In this document: positions 25,094 through 33,381 of the stretch, piece after piece
Numbering within the stretch: position 1 is the first letter of the stretch
Layout: the number at the start of each line of letters is the position of its first letter
DNA from: Lachnospiraceae bacterium
GTDB lineage: Bacteria > Bacillota_A > Clostridia > Lachnospirales > Lachnospiraceae
Reading direction: 5' to 3'
DNA: 64,000 nt
Assembly: GCA_017516285.1 (NCBI GenBank)
Contig: JAFXDD010000006.1
Location: 1-64,000 of the forward strand
Made by a program: the position numbers and the translations under genes
Notes under the pieces: model-generated
Seen by the model: the letters and a program-made list of their open reading frames with translations, nothing else
The model's database searches: none
Told to the model about the DNA's origin: nothing

Positions 25094-25294
25094 ATGAACT
25101 ATTTGATCAAAGACACGACAAAGCAGGAACGTATAGAACTGATTCGCAGTTGGGTACCGGATGATGAGGTTATGGATGGCTGCGATATTGATTTGTGGGA
25201 AATGTACCGTGATTACATTGACGGAAAGCGAGAAATCGCAGAAATTAATGCATCTTTTGACGCAGGATTTTATGAAGAATCAGATTTGAGATAA
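25094..25294 (+). CDS. Small acidic protein of unknown function
   Basis: The 66-residue acidic protein (IELIRSWVPDDEVMDGCDID, then LWEMYRDYIDGKREIAEIN) belongs to a recurring short family in Clostridia without known function. AAAGGAG precedes ATG 25094. It lies between a flavin reductase and a YjbR-type gene in the same direction, so it is probably co-transcribed. Confidence 0.65.
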   Translation: MNYLIKDTTKQERIELIRSWVPDDEVMDGCDIDLWEMYRDYIDGKREIAEINASFDAGFYEESDLR

Positions 25295-25325
25295 ATATGG
25301 AAAATGAAGAAGGGACGTGTAAGGC

Positions 25326-25703
25326 TTGACAACCAGAGAAGAAGTCTTGAAGTATTGTTTGTTATTTCCTGACACTTATCAGGATGCACCGTTTCATGAT
25401 GAGAACTGGCAGCTAGTTCGGTATCGTAAGAATAAGAAGGTTTTTGCATGGACTTATTTTAGAGATGGTAAGCTTTGTGTCAATGTAAAGGTAAATCCTG
25501 AATGGAGAGATTTGTGGAGGCATACCTATGCGGCAGTACTTCCGGGATATCATCAGAATAAGGAACATTGGAATACAATTATTTTGGATGACACGATTCC
25601 AGAGGAAGATGTCAAAAGAATGATTGCGGAAAGTTACGACTTAGTGAGCGCAAGAATAAGCAAGCGTAGCTTGGTTGTGGCGAACGGCAAACGTCGATTA
25701 TAG
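25326..25703 (+). CDS. MmcQ/YjbR family DNA-binding-like protein
   Basis: The 125-residue protein has the CyaY-like MmcQ/YjbR pattern: LLFPDTYQDAPF, WQLVRYRKNKKVFAW, KLCVNVKVNPEW, GYHQNKEHWNTIILDD, VKRMIAESYDLV. The start is TTG 25326 with a weak site. The last 17-20 residues (ARISKRSLVVANGKRRL) are basic and unlike the family, and coincide with a short palindromic stretch (25660-25717), so the natural C-terminus may have been replaced by a small insertion. Confidence 0.8.
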   Translation: MTTREEVLKYCLLFPDTYQDAPFHDENWQLVRYRKNKKVFAWTYFRDGKLCVNVKVNPEWRDLWRHTYAAVLPGYHQNKEHWNTIILDDTIPEEDVKRMIAESYDLVSARISKRSLVVANGKRRL

Positions 25704-25717
25704 ACGAAGTCTATAAT
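25697..25717. repeat. Perfect 9-bp stem-loop at the end of the YjbR gene
   Basis: ATTATAGAC and GTCTATAAT flank the loop GAA. A smaller stem CAAGC/GCTTG lies just upstream (about 25659-25672). No T-run follows, so it could be part of a palindromic insertion rather than a terminator. Confidence 0.6.
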
Positions 25718-25741
25718 ATGATTTGCGGAAGGAAATAAGTG

Positions 25742-26135
25742 GTGAATATACAGATATTTGGTACAAAGAAGTGCAATGATACCAAGAAGGCGGAACGCTT
25801 TTTCAAGGGCGCATGACGTCCGGGGGACGTCAGCTTTGCGCCGACCGGAGCGAAGCGGAGACCGCGGTATCAAGTATCAGTTTATTGATATGAAAGAAAA
25901 AGGTATGAGCAAAGGTGAATTCACATCTGTAGCTCAGGCTAACGGCGGTATCGAGAATATGATTAATCAGGATTGTAAGGACAAGGATGTGCTGGCTCTG
26001 ATTAAATATATTGCTGCAGAAGATAAGTTAGAGAAGATTCTTGAAAATCCGCAGGTAATCAAGACTCCAGTGGTTCGGAATGGAAAGCAGTCGACGCTGG
26101 GATATATGCCTGAGGTTTGGAAGAAATGGGAGTAG
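25742..26135 (+). pseudogene. ArsC/Spx-family gene interrupted by a palindromic insertion
   Basis: GTG 25742 (behind GGAAGGAAAT) starts IQIFGTKKCNDTKKAERFFK, the N-terminal thioredoxin-like half of the ArsC/Spx family; the family C-x-D here is KKCNDTKK. A stop at 25814 follows. The rest of the gene (GIKYQFIDMKEKGMSKGEF..., TPVVRNGKQSTLGYMPEVWKKW) resumes in another frame at 25866. Taking out 25808 to about 25862 restores a normal protein of about 115 residues. So the gene is disrupted unless both halves are made separately. Confidence 0.8.
25808..25865. repeat. 58-bp palindromic insertion in the ArsC-like gene
   Basis: TGACGTCC / GGACGTCA (25813-25831, loop GGG) sits inside a second stem GGCGCA / TGCGCC (25808-25813 and 25836-25841). 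The tail GGAGCGAAGCGGAGACCGCGGT shares GGAG(c)ACCGCGGT with the insertion at 23084. Size, palindromic build and location within codons resemble Rickettsia palindromic elements in type, without implying homology. Confidence 0.65.
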
Positions 26136-26145
26136 GTGGTGAAGC

Positions 26146-28863
26146 ATGCTGGATATTACCAAGAGTCTAATCTATATAGATGGAAAAGAACGGACAAGAG
26201 AATTAGATAGATGTGACTGGATCCAGATGCTTGGTGTATACCAGGTTCAGTTCTCAAATAGTTCGAATGTGTATTCATATAAGAAATACAGAGTTAAAGA
26301 ATATAATGCTATTGGAAAAATTCCTATTGATTCTAATATAATCTTTTACAAAGGTAGGAAGCAAACGGATATCGAATTGCTTGTTAAATATGAGAATGGC
26401 AATTATTTCTTAAAACCTGTAGGGAAAGAAGGATGGGTGTGTGAAGGGAAGGATATCAGTGTTGATAAAATGTGTCTTTCCAATCCTGATGCAAAATCTG
26501 TTTTTGATTACCTAAAACAGTTAGCTACGCTTGGAACCCTTAGGAATGATAAAGGAGAATTGCTTCTGCCGAAGAAGTATGAAGCAATTTCTGATTTGAG
26601 TGAACGGTCTGTATTGAGTTGTTATTTGAATCCGGCCGGCATTAAGTTTAATGAGTACATACCACGAGATATTTATATATTTCCTTTTGGTTGTAATAGT
26701 AGCCAGTATAAGGCTGTAATTAATGCATTTACGAATAGGGTGAGTGTGATTCAAGGTCCTCCCGGAACAGGCAAAACTCAGACTATTTTGAATATTATTG
26801 CTAATGCAATTATTAGAGGTAAGTCTGTTCAGGTAGTTTCCAATAATAATTCTGCGATAGAGAATGTAATTGAAAAACTGGCGTTCCCGCAGTATGGGAT
26901 GGATTTCATAGTAGCGCTTCTTGGAAGTTCGGATAATAAAAGAAACTTTATTGAGAATCAGTCTGGGCATTATCCTGACTTTGGCCGGTGGAAGGAACTT
27001 AGCAATAAACAGGTAATATTAGCGAATGTTCAGCAGGTTACGGAGCAGATTCAAGAGTATTTTCAAAAACAAGAGCAGGCAGCTCTTTTGAGAGCAGAAC
27101 TGTCTGATTTGCAAACTGAAAAGGTTCATTTTGAAACATTTCTTGATGAATCTTCTGTTTCTATATTTGAATTTGAAAAGGGAAAGGAACTGACCGCGAA
27201 AGAGTTGATGAGGTTATGGCAGCGGGCTCAGACGGCAGCAGATGAAGGGAAAGCTCTTGGAAAACTGTATTTATTTTTATTATGGATTAAATATGGTGTA
27301 AAATGGAACGTAATGTATCAGAAGCCGCTGATTGATATTATTGTTTCTGTTCAATTGAAATATTATGCAAGAAGAGAAAAGGAATTAGAGGGCCAGATAC
27401 AGGAGTTGAATGAGTACCTTTCTCAAAAAAACAATGCTGGAATGATAGACAAGCTGAAGAACTACTCTATGGACATTTTGCAGGATGCCATCATTAAGAA
27501 ATATAAGGGTAAGCCTTCAAGGAAACTTTTCTCGGAGAGAGATCTGCGTTATAACCCGGGAGAATTTCAGCAAGAGTATCCGGTTGTGTTGAGTACAACT
27601 TTCTCATCAGTAACGAGTTTGGGTAAAGATGCGATATTTGACTATGTCATTATGGACGAAGCTTCTCAGGTTGATGTGGCAACGGGGGCATTGGCTATGT
27701 CTACCGGAAGGAATGCTATTATTGTTGGTGACTGTAAGCAGTTGCCTAATGTGGTACCACCTGCTGAAAAAGAAAAGTCAGAATTGATTTTTGCGCAGTA
27801 TAAGGTCAATGCAGCATACAAGTATGTTAATAGCTTTTTGAAATCTATTATTGAAATTATGCCAAAGGTACCACAGGTTACTTTGCGTGAGCATTATAGG
27901 TGTCATCCTAAGATTATTGATTTCTGTAACAAGAAATTCTATAACAACGAGCTGCTTATTATGACACGGGATAATGGTGAGGAAGATGTTCTGAAGGCGA
28001 TTAGAACTGTTGAAGGTAACCATGCCAGAGGCAGGGAGAATCAGAGAGAGGTCGATTCGATTCAAAAAGAAATTCTTCCAGGCCTTGATATTGATCATAA
28101 GGAGATTGGTATTATTTCACCCTATAGGGATCAGGTTCGTTTATTGAAGCGCACATTCGCAGATATTGAATGTGATACGGTTCATAAGTTCCAGGGGAGG
28201 GAGAAAGACACAATTATTATTTCTACTGTTGATAATAAGATTACGGAGTTCTCTGATGATCCGAATCTGATGAATGTTGCAATATCGAGAGCAAAGAAAC
28301 GTCTAATGCTTGTTACTACCGGTAATGAGCAAGAAGATGGCAATGTCAGGGATTTGGTTGAGTACATAAGATATCAAAATTATGATGTAGAGGAAAGTAA
28401 AATCTATTCCGTTTTTGATTATCTTTATAAACAGTATACTGAGAGCAGACAAGCATATCTGAAGGACAAGAAACAGGTATCAAAATATGAGTCTGAGAAC
28501 TTGATGTTTAACCTGATTTTAGAAGCTATCTGTGAGGTTGGAAGAGAAGATTTATTTGTATTGTGTCATTACCCTCTGAATAAGTTAATAAAAGATCCTT
28601 GTTATCTGAATGATGAGGAGTGCAAGTATGCGATGAATCCAGCTACTCATTTGGATTTCTTGATTTACAGTAAGATAAGCAAGAGACCGATTGTGGCTAT
28701 TGAGGTAGATGGTTTTCATTATCACAAGGAAGGAACAGAGCAGGCAGAAAGAGATAAAAAGAAAAATCATATTTTGGAACTCTATGGAATCCCGCTGATG
28801 AGATTTGCGACCAATGGAAGCGGGGAGAAAGAGAAGATTATGGAGTTCTTGAGAAAGATGTAA
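26146..28863 (+). CDS. DNA2/UPF1-like superfamily I helicase with C-terminal nuclease domain
   Basis: The 905-residue protein has VIQGPPGTGKTQTILN (Walker A, about 205), an inserted coiled coil (about 300-450), VIMDEASQVD (Walker B, about 502), VGDCKQLPNVVPP (motif III, about 528), LREHYRCHPKI (motif IV, about 582), VHKFQGREKDTI (motif V, about 683) and NVAISRAKKRL (motif VI, about 710). The C-terminus (about 825-905: DFLIYSKISKRPIVAIEVDG, FHYH) is a Vsr/DUF2726-like PD-(D/E)XK nuclease. The first 190 residues are unassigned. Such helicase-nucleases occur in defence islands. It starts 10 bases after the broken ArsC-like gene. Confidence 0.85.
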   Translation: MLDITKSLIYIDGKERTRELDRCDWIQMLGVYQVQFSNSSNVYSYKKYRVKEYNAIGKIPIDSNIIFYKGRKQTDIELLVKYENGNYFLKPVGKEGWVCEGKDISVDKMCLSNPDAKSVFDYLKQLATLGTLRNDKGELLLPKKYEAISDLSERSVLSCYLNPAGIKFNEYIPRDIYIFPFGCNSSQYKAVINAFTNRVSVIQGPPGTGKTQTILNIIANAIIRGKSVQVVSNNNSAIENVIEKLAFPQYGMDFIVALLGSSDNKRNFIENQSGHYPDFGRWKELSNKQVILANVQQVTEQIQEYFQKQEQAALLRAELSDLQTEKVHFETFLDESSVSIFEFEKGKELTAKELMRLWQRAQTAADEGKALGKLYLFLLWIKYGVKWNVMYQKPLIDIIVSVQLKYYARREKELEGQIQELNEYLSQKNNAGMIDKLKNYSMDILQDAIIKKYKGKPSRKLFSERDLRYNPGEFQQEYPVVLSTTFSSVTSLGKDAIFDYVIMDEASQVDVATGALAMSTGRNAIIVGDCKQLPNVVPPAEKEKSELIFAQYKVNAAYKYVNSFLKSIIEIMPKVPQVTLREHYRCHPKIIDFCNKKFYNNELLIMTRDNGEEDVLKAIRTVEGNHARGRENQREVDSIQKEILPGLDIDHKEIGIISPYRDQVRLLKRTFADIECDTVHKFQGREKDTIIISTVDNKITEFSDDPNLMNVAISRAKKRLMLVTTGNEQEDGNVRDLVEYIRYQNYDVEESKIYSVFDYLYKQYTESRQAYLKDKKQVSKYESENLMFNLILEAICEVGREDLFVLCHYPLNKLIKDPCYLNDEECKYAMNPATHLDFLIYSKISKRPIVAIEVDGFHYHKEGTEQAERDKKKNHILELYGIPLMRFATNGSGEKEKIMEFLRKM

Positions 28864-28866
28864 AAT

Positions 28867-28938
28867 GTTACCAAGAGTGAGATTATGGAACTGGTGCCAA
28901 GCATCGGTAAGGCTACATTCTATACCGGAAAAGATTAA
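28867..28938 (+). pseudogene. Fragment resembling a Fic-type C-terminal wing helix
   Basis: The short frame VTKSEIMELVPSIGKATFYT ends at TAA 28936. It resembles the C-terminal winged-helix segment of Fic-family and related proteins. It is too short for certainty and has no start. Confidence 0.25.
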
Positions 28939-28983
28939 AATTTGCATAAAGCTTGAATTTGATGCGATTGAAAGGAGGTCACC

Positions 28984-29626
28984 TATGCCTTTTGAAATAG
29001 TAAAAGCCAGCAAAAAAGCCTTTGCACTGTCGGAGGAACTGTTTAAATCCGTCAGCAGTTATATCGATGAAAATTATATAGACAGTAAAACCCTTGATGA
29101 GTGTGGTACGGAAGGCGTGAATGCTCCTCGTCTTGAAACAAGGTGGATAAGAGAAACTCTGAAACAGAGCAATCGAATCCATGAGGAGGTTTGTCCGACA
29201 CAGGCGTTTGAAGAGTGCCTGGATATGTCTGTTGGTGCAGCAGTTCCAATGGACTCCGATGATTGGGGGCAGTTGTTGAAAAATCTGGATGCCGGTTTTT
29301 CCGAAACGCTCCTGCAGCTTATTGACCGCACCGGAAAGAAGGACTCTGAAATCTATAAAAAAGCCAATGTGGATAGAAAATTGTTCTCAAAAATTCGGAA
29401 CAATATAGATTACAAGCCATCCAAAACAACGGCACTGGCTTTTGCCTTTGCTTTGGAATTGGATATCGATGAAACAAAGGATTTTATCGGTCGGGCAGGG
29501 TTTGCCCTCTCCCACAGCAGCAAATTTGATGTGATTGTGGAGTATTTTCTTGTGAACAGAAACTACAATGTTTTTGAATTGAATGAGGTTCTGTTTACTT
29601 TTGACCAGCCGCTTATCGGTACATAA
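28984..29626 (+). CDS. Protein with C-terminal domain seen in macro/VWA-linked regulators
   Basis: The 213-residue protein starts at ATG 28984 behind the perfect ribosome site AAAGGAGGT. The C-terminal 120 residues (SETLLQLIDRTGKKDSEIYK, NVDRKLFSKIRNN, YKPSKTTALAFAFALELDI, GFALSHSSKFDVIVEYFL) form an HTH-like helical domain that I know from Clostridia proteins fused to macro domains or next to VWA proteins. The N-terminal part is unassigned. It is followed by a VWA gene, so a shared function is likely but unknown. Confidence 0.65.
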
Positions 29627-29630
29627 TCCG

Positions 29631-29668
29631 CCGGAGGATCCTCTCAGAAGGGGCAATCCTCCATCGGA
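29631..29668 (+). terminator. Stem-loop after the HTH-like gene
   Basis: GGAGGAT (29633-29639) and ATCCTCC (29656-29662) form a stem, extended by CCG/CGG. There is no T-run, so termination strength is uncertain. A -10-like TATAAT lies at 29710-29715 before the next gene. Confidence 0.45.
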
Positions 29669-29748
29669 AATGTCGCATACTATGCGACCATTCATTCTCC
29701 TGTTTCCAGTATAATGAAATCACAATAAAGAAACAGGAGGATTTCAAA

Positions 29749-30393
29749 ATGACTGAACTTGTATTTATCATAGACCGCAGTGGTTCCATGTCAGGACTGG
29801 AAAAGGACACTATCGGAGGTTTCAACTCCATGTTGGAAAAGCAGCGTAAGGAACCGGGCAGAGCCGCCGTAACCACAGTGTTGTTTGACAACGAAACGGA
29901 GGTTATCCATGACCGGGTTGCCATAGCAGATGTACCAAACCTTACCGACAAGGAATACTTTGTCCGCGGCTGCACAGCACTTCTGGATGCTGTTGGTGGC
30001 GCAATCCATCATATTGGGAATGTCCACAAGTATGCCCGTAAGGAAGATGTGCCGGAAAAGACACTCTTTATCATCACTACCGATGGTATGGAAAACGCCA
30101 GTCGCCGTTACACCTACGATAAGGTTCGTCACATGATTGAACGTCAGAAAGAGCGTTATGGTTGGGAGTTTCTTTTCCTTGGAGCCAACATTGACGCAGC
30201 GGCAGAAGCCAGAAGATTTGGCATTGATGAATCTATGGCTGCTAACTATCATTGTGATAAGGTTGGAACTGCTCTCAACTATGAGGTTATCAGCGAGGCG
30301 ATTACCTGTGTAAGAGCGTGTGATGCACCGTTGTCTGCTGATTGGAAAAAGAAGATTGATGCAGATTATAAGAAGCGAGGGAGAAAGAGTTAA
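29749..30393 (+). CDS. von Willebrand factor A domain protein
   Basis: The 214-residue protein is a complete VWA fold with an intact metal site: DRSGSMSG (DxSxS, residues 8-15), Thr in GCTALLDAVG (about 77) and the Asp of ITTDGMENASRRYTYD (about 110). It ends with a basic tail. There is no signal peptide, so it is cytoplasmic. AACAGGAGG is 9 bases before ATG 29749. It is the short stand-alone VWA type, often found with metal-dependent ATPases or tellurite/ADP-ribose-linked loci; here its only neighbour is the gene at 28984. Confidence 0.85.
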   Translation: MTELVFIIDRSGSMSGLEKDTIGGFNSMLEKQRKEPGRAAVTTVLFDNETEVIHDRVAIADVPNLTDKEYFVRGCTALLDAVGGAIHHIGNVHKYARKEDVPEKTLFIITTDGMENASRRYTYDKVRHMIERQKERYGWEFLFLGANIDAAAEARRFGIDESMAANYHCDKVGTALNYEVISEAITCVRACDAPLSADWKKKIDADYKKRGRKS

Positions 30394-30726
30394 TCGGAGC
30401 TAAAATTTTGCGTTTTAAGTAGGTTTTATTACATGCTTAGAATATTATTCATCTGCCATGGCAGCAAGTCGCTTTTGGAAAAAAAGTGCGTAAAATCAAG
30501 GGTTATGGGATTTTGAAACGGAATTTTTATACCAGATTTATACCAGTAAATTATGGATTTGGGGCTGTGACATGGTTGAGAAAGAAGATAGCATTTCGGT
30601 GGTGAGGTGGTTACTGCCGGAGTGCTATCTTGCATTGTCCTGGGGCCGTAATGTTTGTTATAATAAAAAGTGTCATTACAATAGGAGAAAAGTTTTTGCC
30701 TTTGAGCGGGTAATAAGGAGCAAGTT
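30394..30726. other. Intergenic region with direct repeats, a long hairpin and a promoter
   Basis: TTTATACCAG occurs twice 11 bases apart (30526-30535, 30537-30546). A long imperfect stem follows, AAGATAGCATTTCGG (30585-30599) against CCGGAGTGCTATCTT (30617-30631), with 13 of 15 pairs. TTGTCC (30635-30640) and TATAAT (30659-30664), 18 bp apart, are the likely promoter for the gene at 30727. Short direct repeats plus a hairpin resemble a tyrosine-recombinase attachment region, but no integrase is present. Confidence 0.45.
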
Positions 30727-31392
30727 ATGAATGAGTTATTAAACCTCAATCGAATAGGAAAAGGTGTACATAAGAAGTGGATTTATCCTAATAAGGATTA
30801 TTATGAATTAGGATGTGATTACTTGCAAAAGATTAATTTTTGTATTCAGGATTTTAATACTGAATTTAATAAAACAAATGAGATTAACATAAAATCAGTA
30901 ACATATCTAATATTATTAGTCACATGGATACAAGAGGCATATGAGCAGTTTGAAAGAATATTTGATGATTCAATAAAGAGTGGTTTTGTTTATTGTAAGG
31001 AATCCAGACTGTCTGAATGTAAGAAGTATTTGCGGGCATTGAGGTCCTTTGTTGTGGCGCATCCGTTAAGTACAAATCAACATAAGAAATATTTGTTAGA
31101 GGGAAACTATATTTGTGTCGATATTAGTGTAAGATTAAGCGCTGTGCAAAAATTACAGCAAAGACCATTTTATGTGTTTAACATAGAGGGAGTAGAACAG
31201 GTTGCAGATGAAAAAATAGGAAGGGAATGTGATTACTATTTGTTAGTGTACTCAAAAAAAGATGGAGCAAGATTTTTTCAATACTTTGGGTGCCGTTTTG
31301 CAGATTTGGTGGAAATTGCGTCTTTATACATAGATAAATTATATGCTCTGGACAAGCACCTAAGTAAATTGAAAAGAACAGATTTTTGCTAA
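30727..31392 (+). CDS. Hypothetical protein
   Basis: The 221-residue protein is not recognised. It is helical with aromatic-rich patches (YLILLVTWIQEAYEQFERIF, LRALRSFVVAHPL, DYYLLVYSKKDGARFFQYFG). The hydrophobic stretches are short and look like buried helices rather than membrane spans. ATG 30727 follows AAGGAG. A pattern R-x4-H in the helix LRALRSFVVAHPL recalls HEPN-type RNase sites, but that is not enough to assign it. It stands alone between two non-coding regions. Confidence 0.5.
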   Translation: MNELLNLNRIGKGVHKKWIYPNKDYYELGCDYLQKINFCIQDFNTEFNKTNEINIKSVTYLILLVTWIQEAYEQFERIFDDSIKSGFVYCKESRLSECKKYLRALRSFVVAHPLSTNQHKKYLLEGNYICVDISVRLSAVQKLQQRPFYVFNIEGVEQVADEKIGRECDYYLLVYSKKDGARFFQYFGCRFADLVEIASLYIDKLYALDKHLSKLKRTDFC

Positions 31393-31700
31393 CATGACAT
31401 CAGGGAGGAATGATTTATTTAAGCGAGAAGTAACGTTTTGCTGTTTGACAGAGAAGAATCAAATATCAGAAGACATATTTTAAATGTTTTTAAAGAGAAG
31501 GAAGTTGACGAGAATAATAACGTGCATTTTTTACACGTTAAGGATAAGTGAAAAAGTGGAGATATGTACGGAGGGAAATTTTACCTACCTCCATACATAT
31601 TTTTATGTCCAAGATAGGTGATGTTGTGCTATAATATACCTACTTAGGTAAAATGCAAAAAAAGTTGAAAATATAAAGAAAAACGAGGTTATACCACGAT
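31393..31700 (+). promoter_or_regulatory. Terminator, promoter and palindromic operator before the phosphatase gene
   Basis: A stem TAACGTG/CACGTTA lies at 31518-31540. A strong intrinsic terminator at 31562-31605 (ATATGTACGGAGG / CCTCCATACATAT, 12 of 13 pairs, then TTTTTA) follows. The extended -10 TGCTATAAT ends at 31635 and is followed at once by the perfect palindrome TACCTA-CT-TAGGTA (31637-31650), which would overlap the transcription start and so is a likely repressor site. No gene is supported in this stretch. Confidence 0.65.
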
Positions 31701-32168
31701 ATGAAAAATTATGTCAGTGTCCTCTTCATATGTCATGGCAATATCTGTCGTAGCACCATGTGTGAGTCAGTCCTGACTCACATCATAAAACAAAAACACT
31801 TAGAATCCCGCTTTCACATCTCCTCCGCGGCCACCAGTCGTGAGGAAATTGGCAATCCGCCTCACTACGGCACGGTGAACAAGCTGCGTCAGGTAGGTAT
31901 TCCGGTCGTTCCGCACCGGGCGGTTCAGATGACGAAGCAGGATTATGAGGATTATGATTATTTGATTGGCATGGATTCTGCCAACATTCGCAACATGACG
32001 CGCATCGCAGGTGGAGACCCGGAGGGCAAAATTTACAAGTTGCTGACCTTTGCAGGCTCTGACAGGGATGTGGCAGACCCATGGTATACCGGTGATTTTG
32101 ATGCCACCTATCGTGATGTGTTAGCAGGCTGCCAGGGATTACTTGCCTATTTATCTGACCAAATTTAA
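31701..32168 (+). CDS. Low-molecular-weight protein tyrosine phosphatase
   Basis: The 155-residue protein is a full LMW-PTP: the P-loop CHGNICRSTM (C-x5-R-S) near residue 11 carries the nucleophilic Cys and Arg, and the acid DP pair is DVADPWYTGDF near residue 125. It removes phosphate from tyrosine in cytoplasmic proteins. ATG 31701 has only a weak ribosome site (ACGAGGTTATACCACGAT, 15 bases). It has its own promoter with an overlapping palindrome, and no kinase or capsule genes are adjacent. The coding DNA looks richer in GC than the genes on both sides. Confidence 0.9.
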   Translation: MKNYVSVLFICHGNICRSTMCESVLTHIIKQKHLESRFHISSAATSREEIGNPPHYGTVNKLRQVGIPVVPHRAVQMTKQDYEDYDYLIGMDSANIRNMTRIAGGDPEGKIYKLLTFAGSDRDVADPWYTGDFDATYRDVLAGCQGLLAYLSDQI

Positions 32169-32235
32169 TTGTATGCTAATGATGGCACCACCGGAGGTGC
32201 TGGATTATTTTTTCGGTAGGAAAGAGAGGTGTCCG

Positions 32236-32553
32236 ATGTTTCCATTAATCAACAAACGAGAAACTGGAATTAACTTACGTAGAATTATGGATATGCGCGG
32301 CTTGAGCGCAAAGGATGTGCAGGAATATCTTGGATTGGGGTGTGTGCAGAGCGTCTATCGTTGGATGGATGGCATTAATATGCCGACAATTGACAATTTA
32401 TATGCGCTTAGTGCATTGTTCCAATTACCAATTGATGCAATTGTGCGTGGCAATCGAGCACCGATTGCGCCGAGTGTCACGTCAGAAATGCCTGAACGTG
32501 ATAGAAGATTATATACGTACTGCCAAGAGTTAAATGAGTTAAGAGCAGCATAA
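32236..32553 (+). CDS. XRE-type HTH regulator
   Basis: The 105-residue protein has an HTH of the XRE family: GINLRRIMDMRGLSAKDVQE, YLGLGCVQSVYRWMDGIN, MPTIDNLYALSALFQL. The N-terminal 25 codons are nearly identical to the chimeric remnant at 927, so at least two copies of this regulator existed in the island. GAGAGGTG precedes ATG 32236. A GGCACC/GGTGCT stem followed by ATTTTTT (about 32183-32215) may terminate the phosphatase transcript just before it. The target is unknown. Confidence 0.85.
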   Translation: MFPLINKRETGINLRRIMDMRGLSAKDVQEYLGLGCVQSVYRWMDGINMPTIDNLYALSALFQLPIDAIVRGNRAPIAPSVTSEMPERDRRLYTYCQELNELRAA

Positions 32554-32637
32554 AAATTGAACTACAAGTTCAATGACAAATGAAAGCTCCTCCTTTAGAA
32601 TTGTTTATAGAAACAGATTTTAAGGGAGGATTTTTTA

Positions 32638-33299
32638 TGAGTGAAAAAATGTTGGTTACACAAGCATTGGATGAAAGAGACTTGTTAGTAAAGAAGATTG
32701 CAGATAAAATTGCGAAAGCAAGCTTTGTTGATACCATAAAGCCAAATGAAGAGAAGGTTTATGCGAAGCGTATCACTAAAGAAGATTATGCTAGGGAAGC
32801 AGAGTCAGCATATCAGCAAATTATGGATTTGATTGAACGTTTTCAGAAGATCGATGCTGCAATAGTGGCTTCAAATGCACGGACAGAGATTGCAACTTCT
32901 TATGGAACATTTACAGTTGCAGGTGCTATTTCTCTTAGGAGCAGATTACGCGGTTTAAGTGCATATGAGGTCGAGGCAGATTTTGAAGGTAACCTTCAGG
33001 ATAAAATGAGAGCAGAGTACAATGAAAGAGTTCGTTTCTGTGATAATAAAAACAGTCAACTTCAGGCAACTGCAGAGAATATGCGCCTTAGTATTCTTGG
33101 GAAAGACTCCAAGACGAAAGATGACAAACCATTAAGCGTTGTAGAGGCTTATGTAAAAGAGAATACCACGGAATTGGTTGACCCGCTTGATGTGAAGAAG
33201 AAATTAGAAGCATTGGAGGAAAAACGTAACACTCTTTTAACTGAGCTTGATACGCAGATAAAGGTGTCTAATGCGACTACTTTTATTGAAGTAGCATAG
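32638..33299 (+). CDS. Coiled-coil DIP1984-like protein
   Basis: The 220-residue protein starts at ATG 32638 behind GGGAGG. Features: LTQALDERDLLVKKI-like start (VTQALDERDLLVKKIADKI), NARTEIATSYG, SLRSRLRGLS, and the end LDTQIKVSNATTFIEV, where DIP1984/septicolysin-like proteins have L-D-x-x-I-Q-x-x-N-W-x-T-x-L. It is helical throughout. Function is not established. The RNA-like region that follows directly (33382-33508) makes an RNA-linked role worth considering. Confidence 0.55.
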
Positions 33300-33381
33300 C
33301 AGTGTTTTGCCTGCATTACGTAAACCTCTAATCCGGCTTCCCGTAACAGGGTTATGTTACAAGACATATAACCAATTCTGA

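Noticed and set aside
28865..29626. Longer start for the HTH-like gene
   Set aside because: AAAGGAGGT directly precedes ATG 28984, and the upstream part reads like a leftover of another gene.
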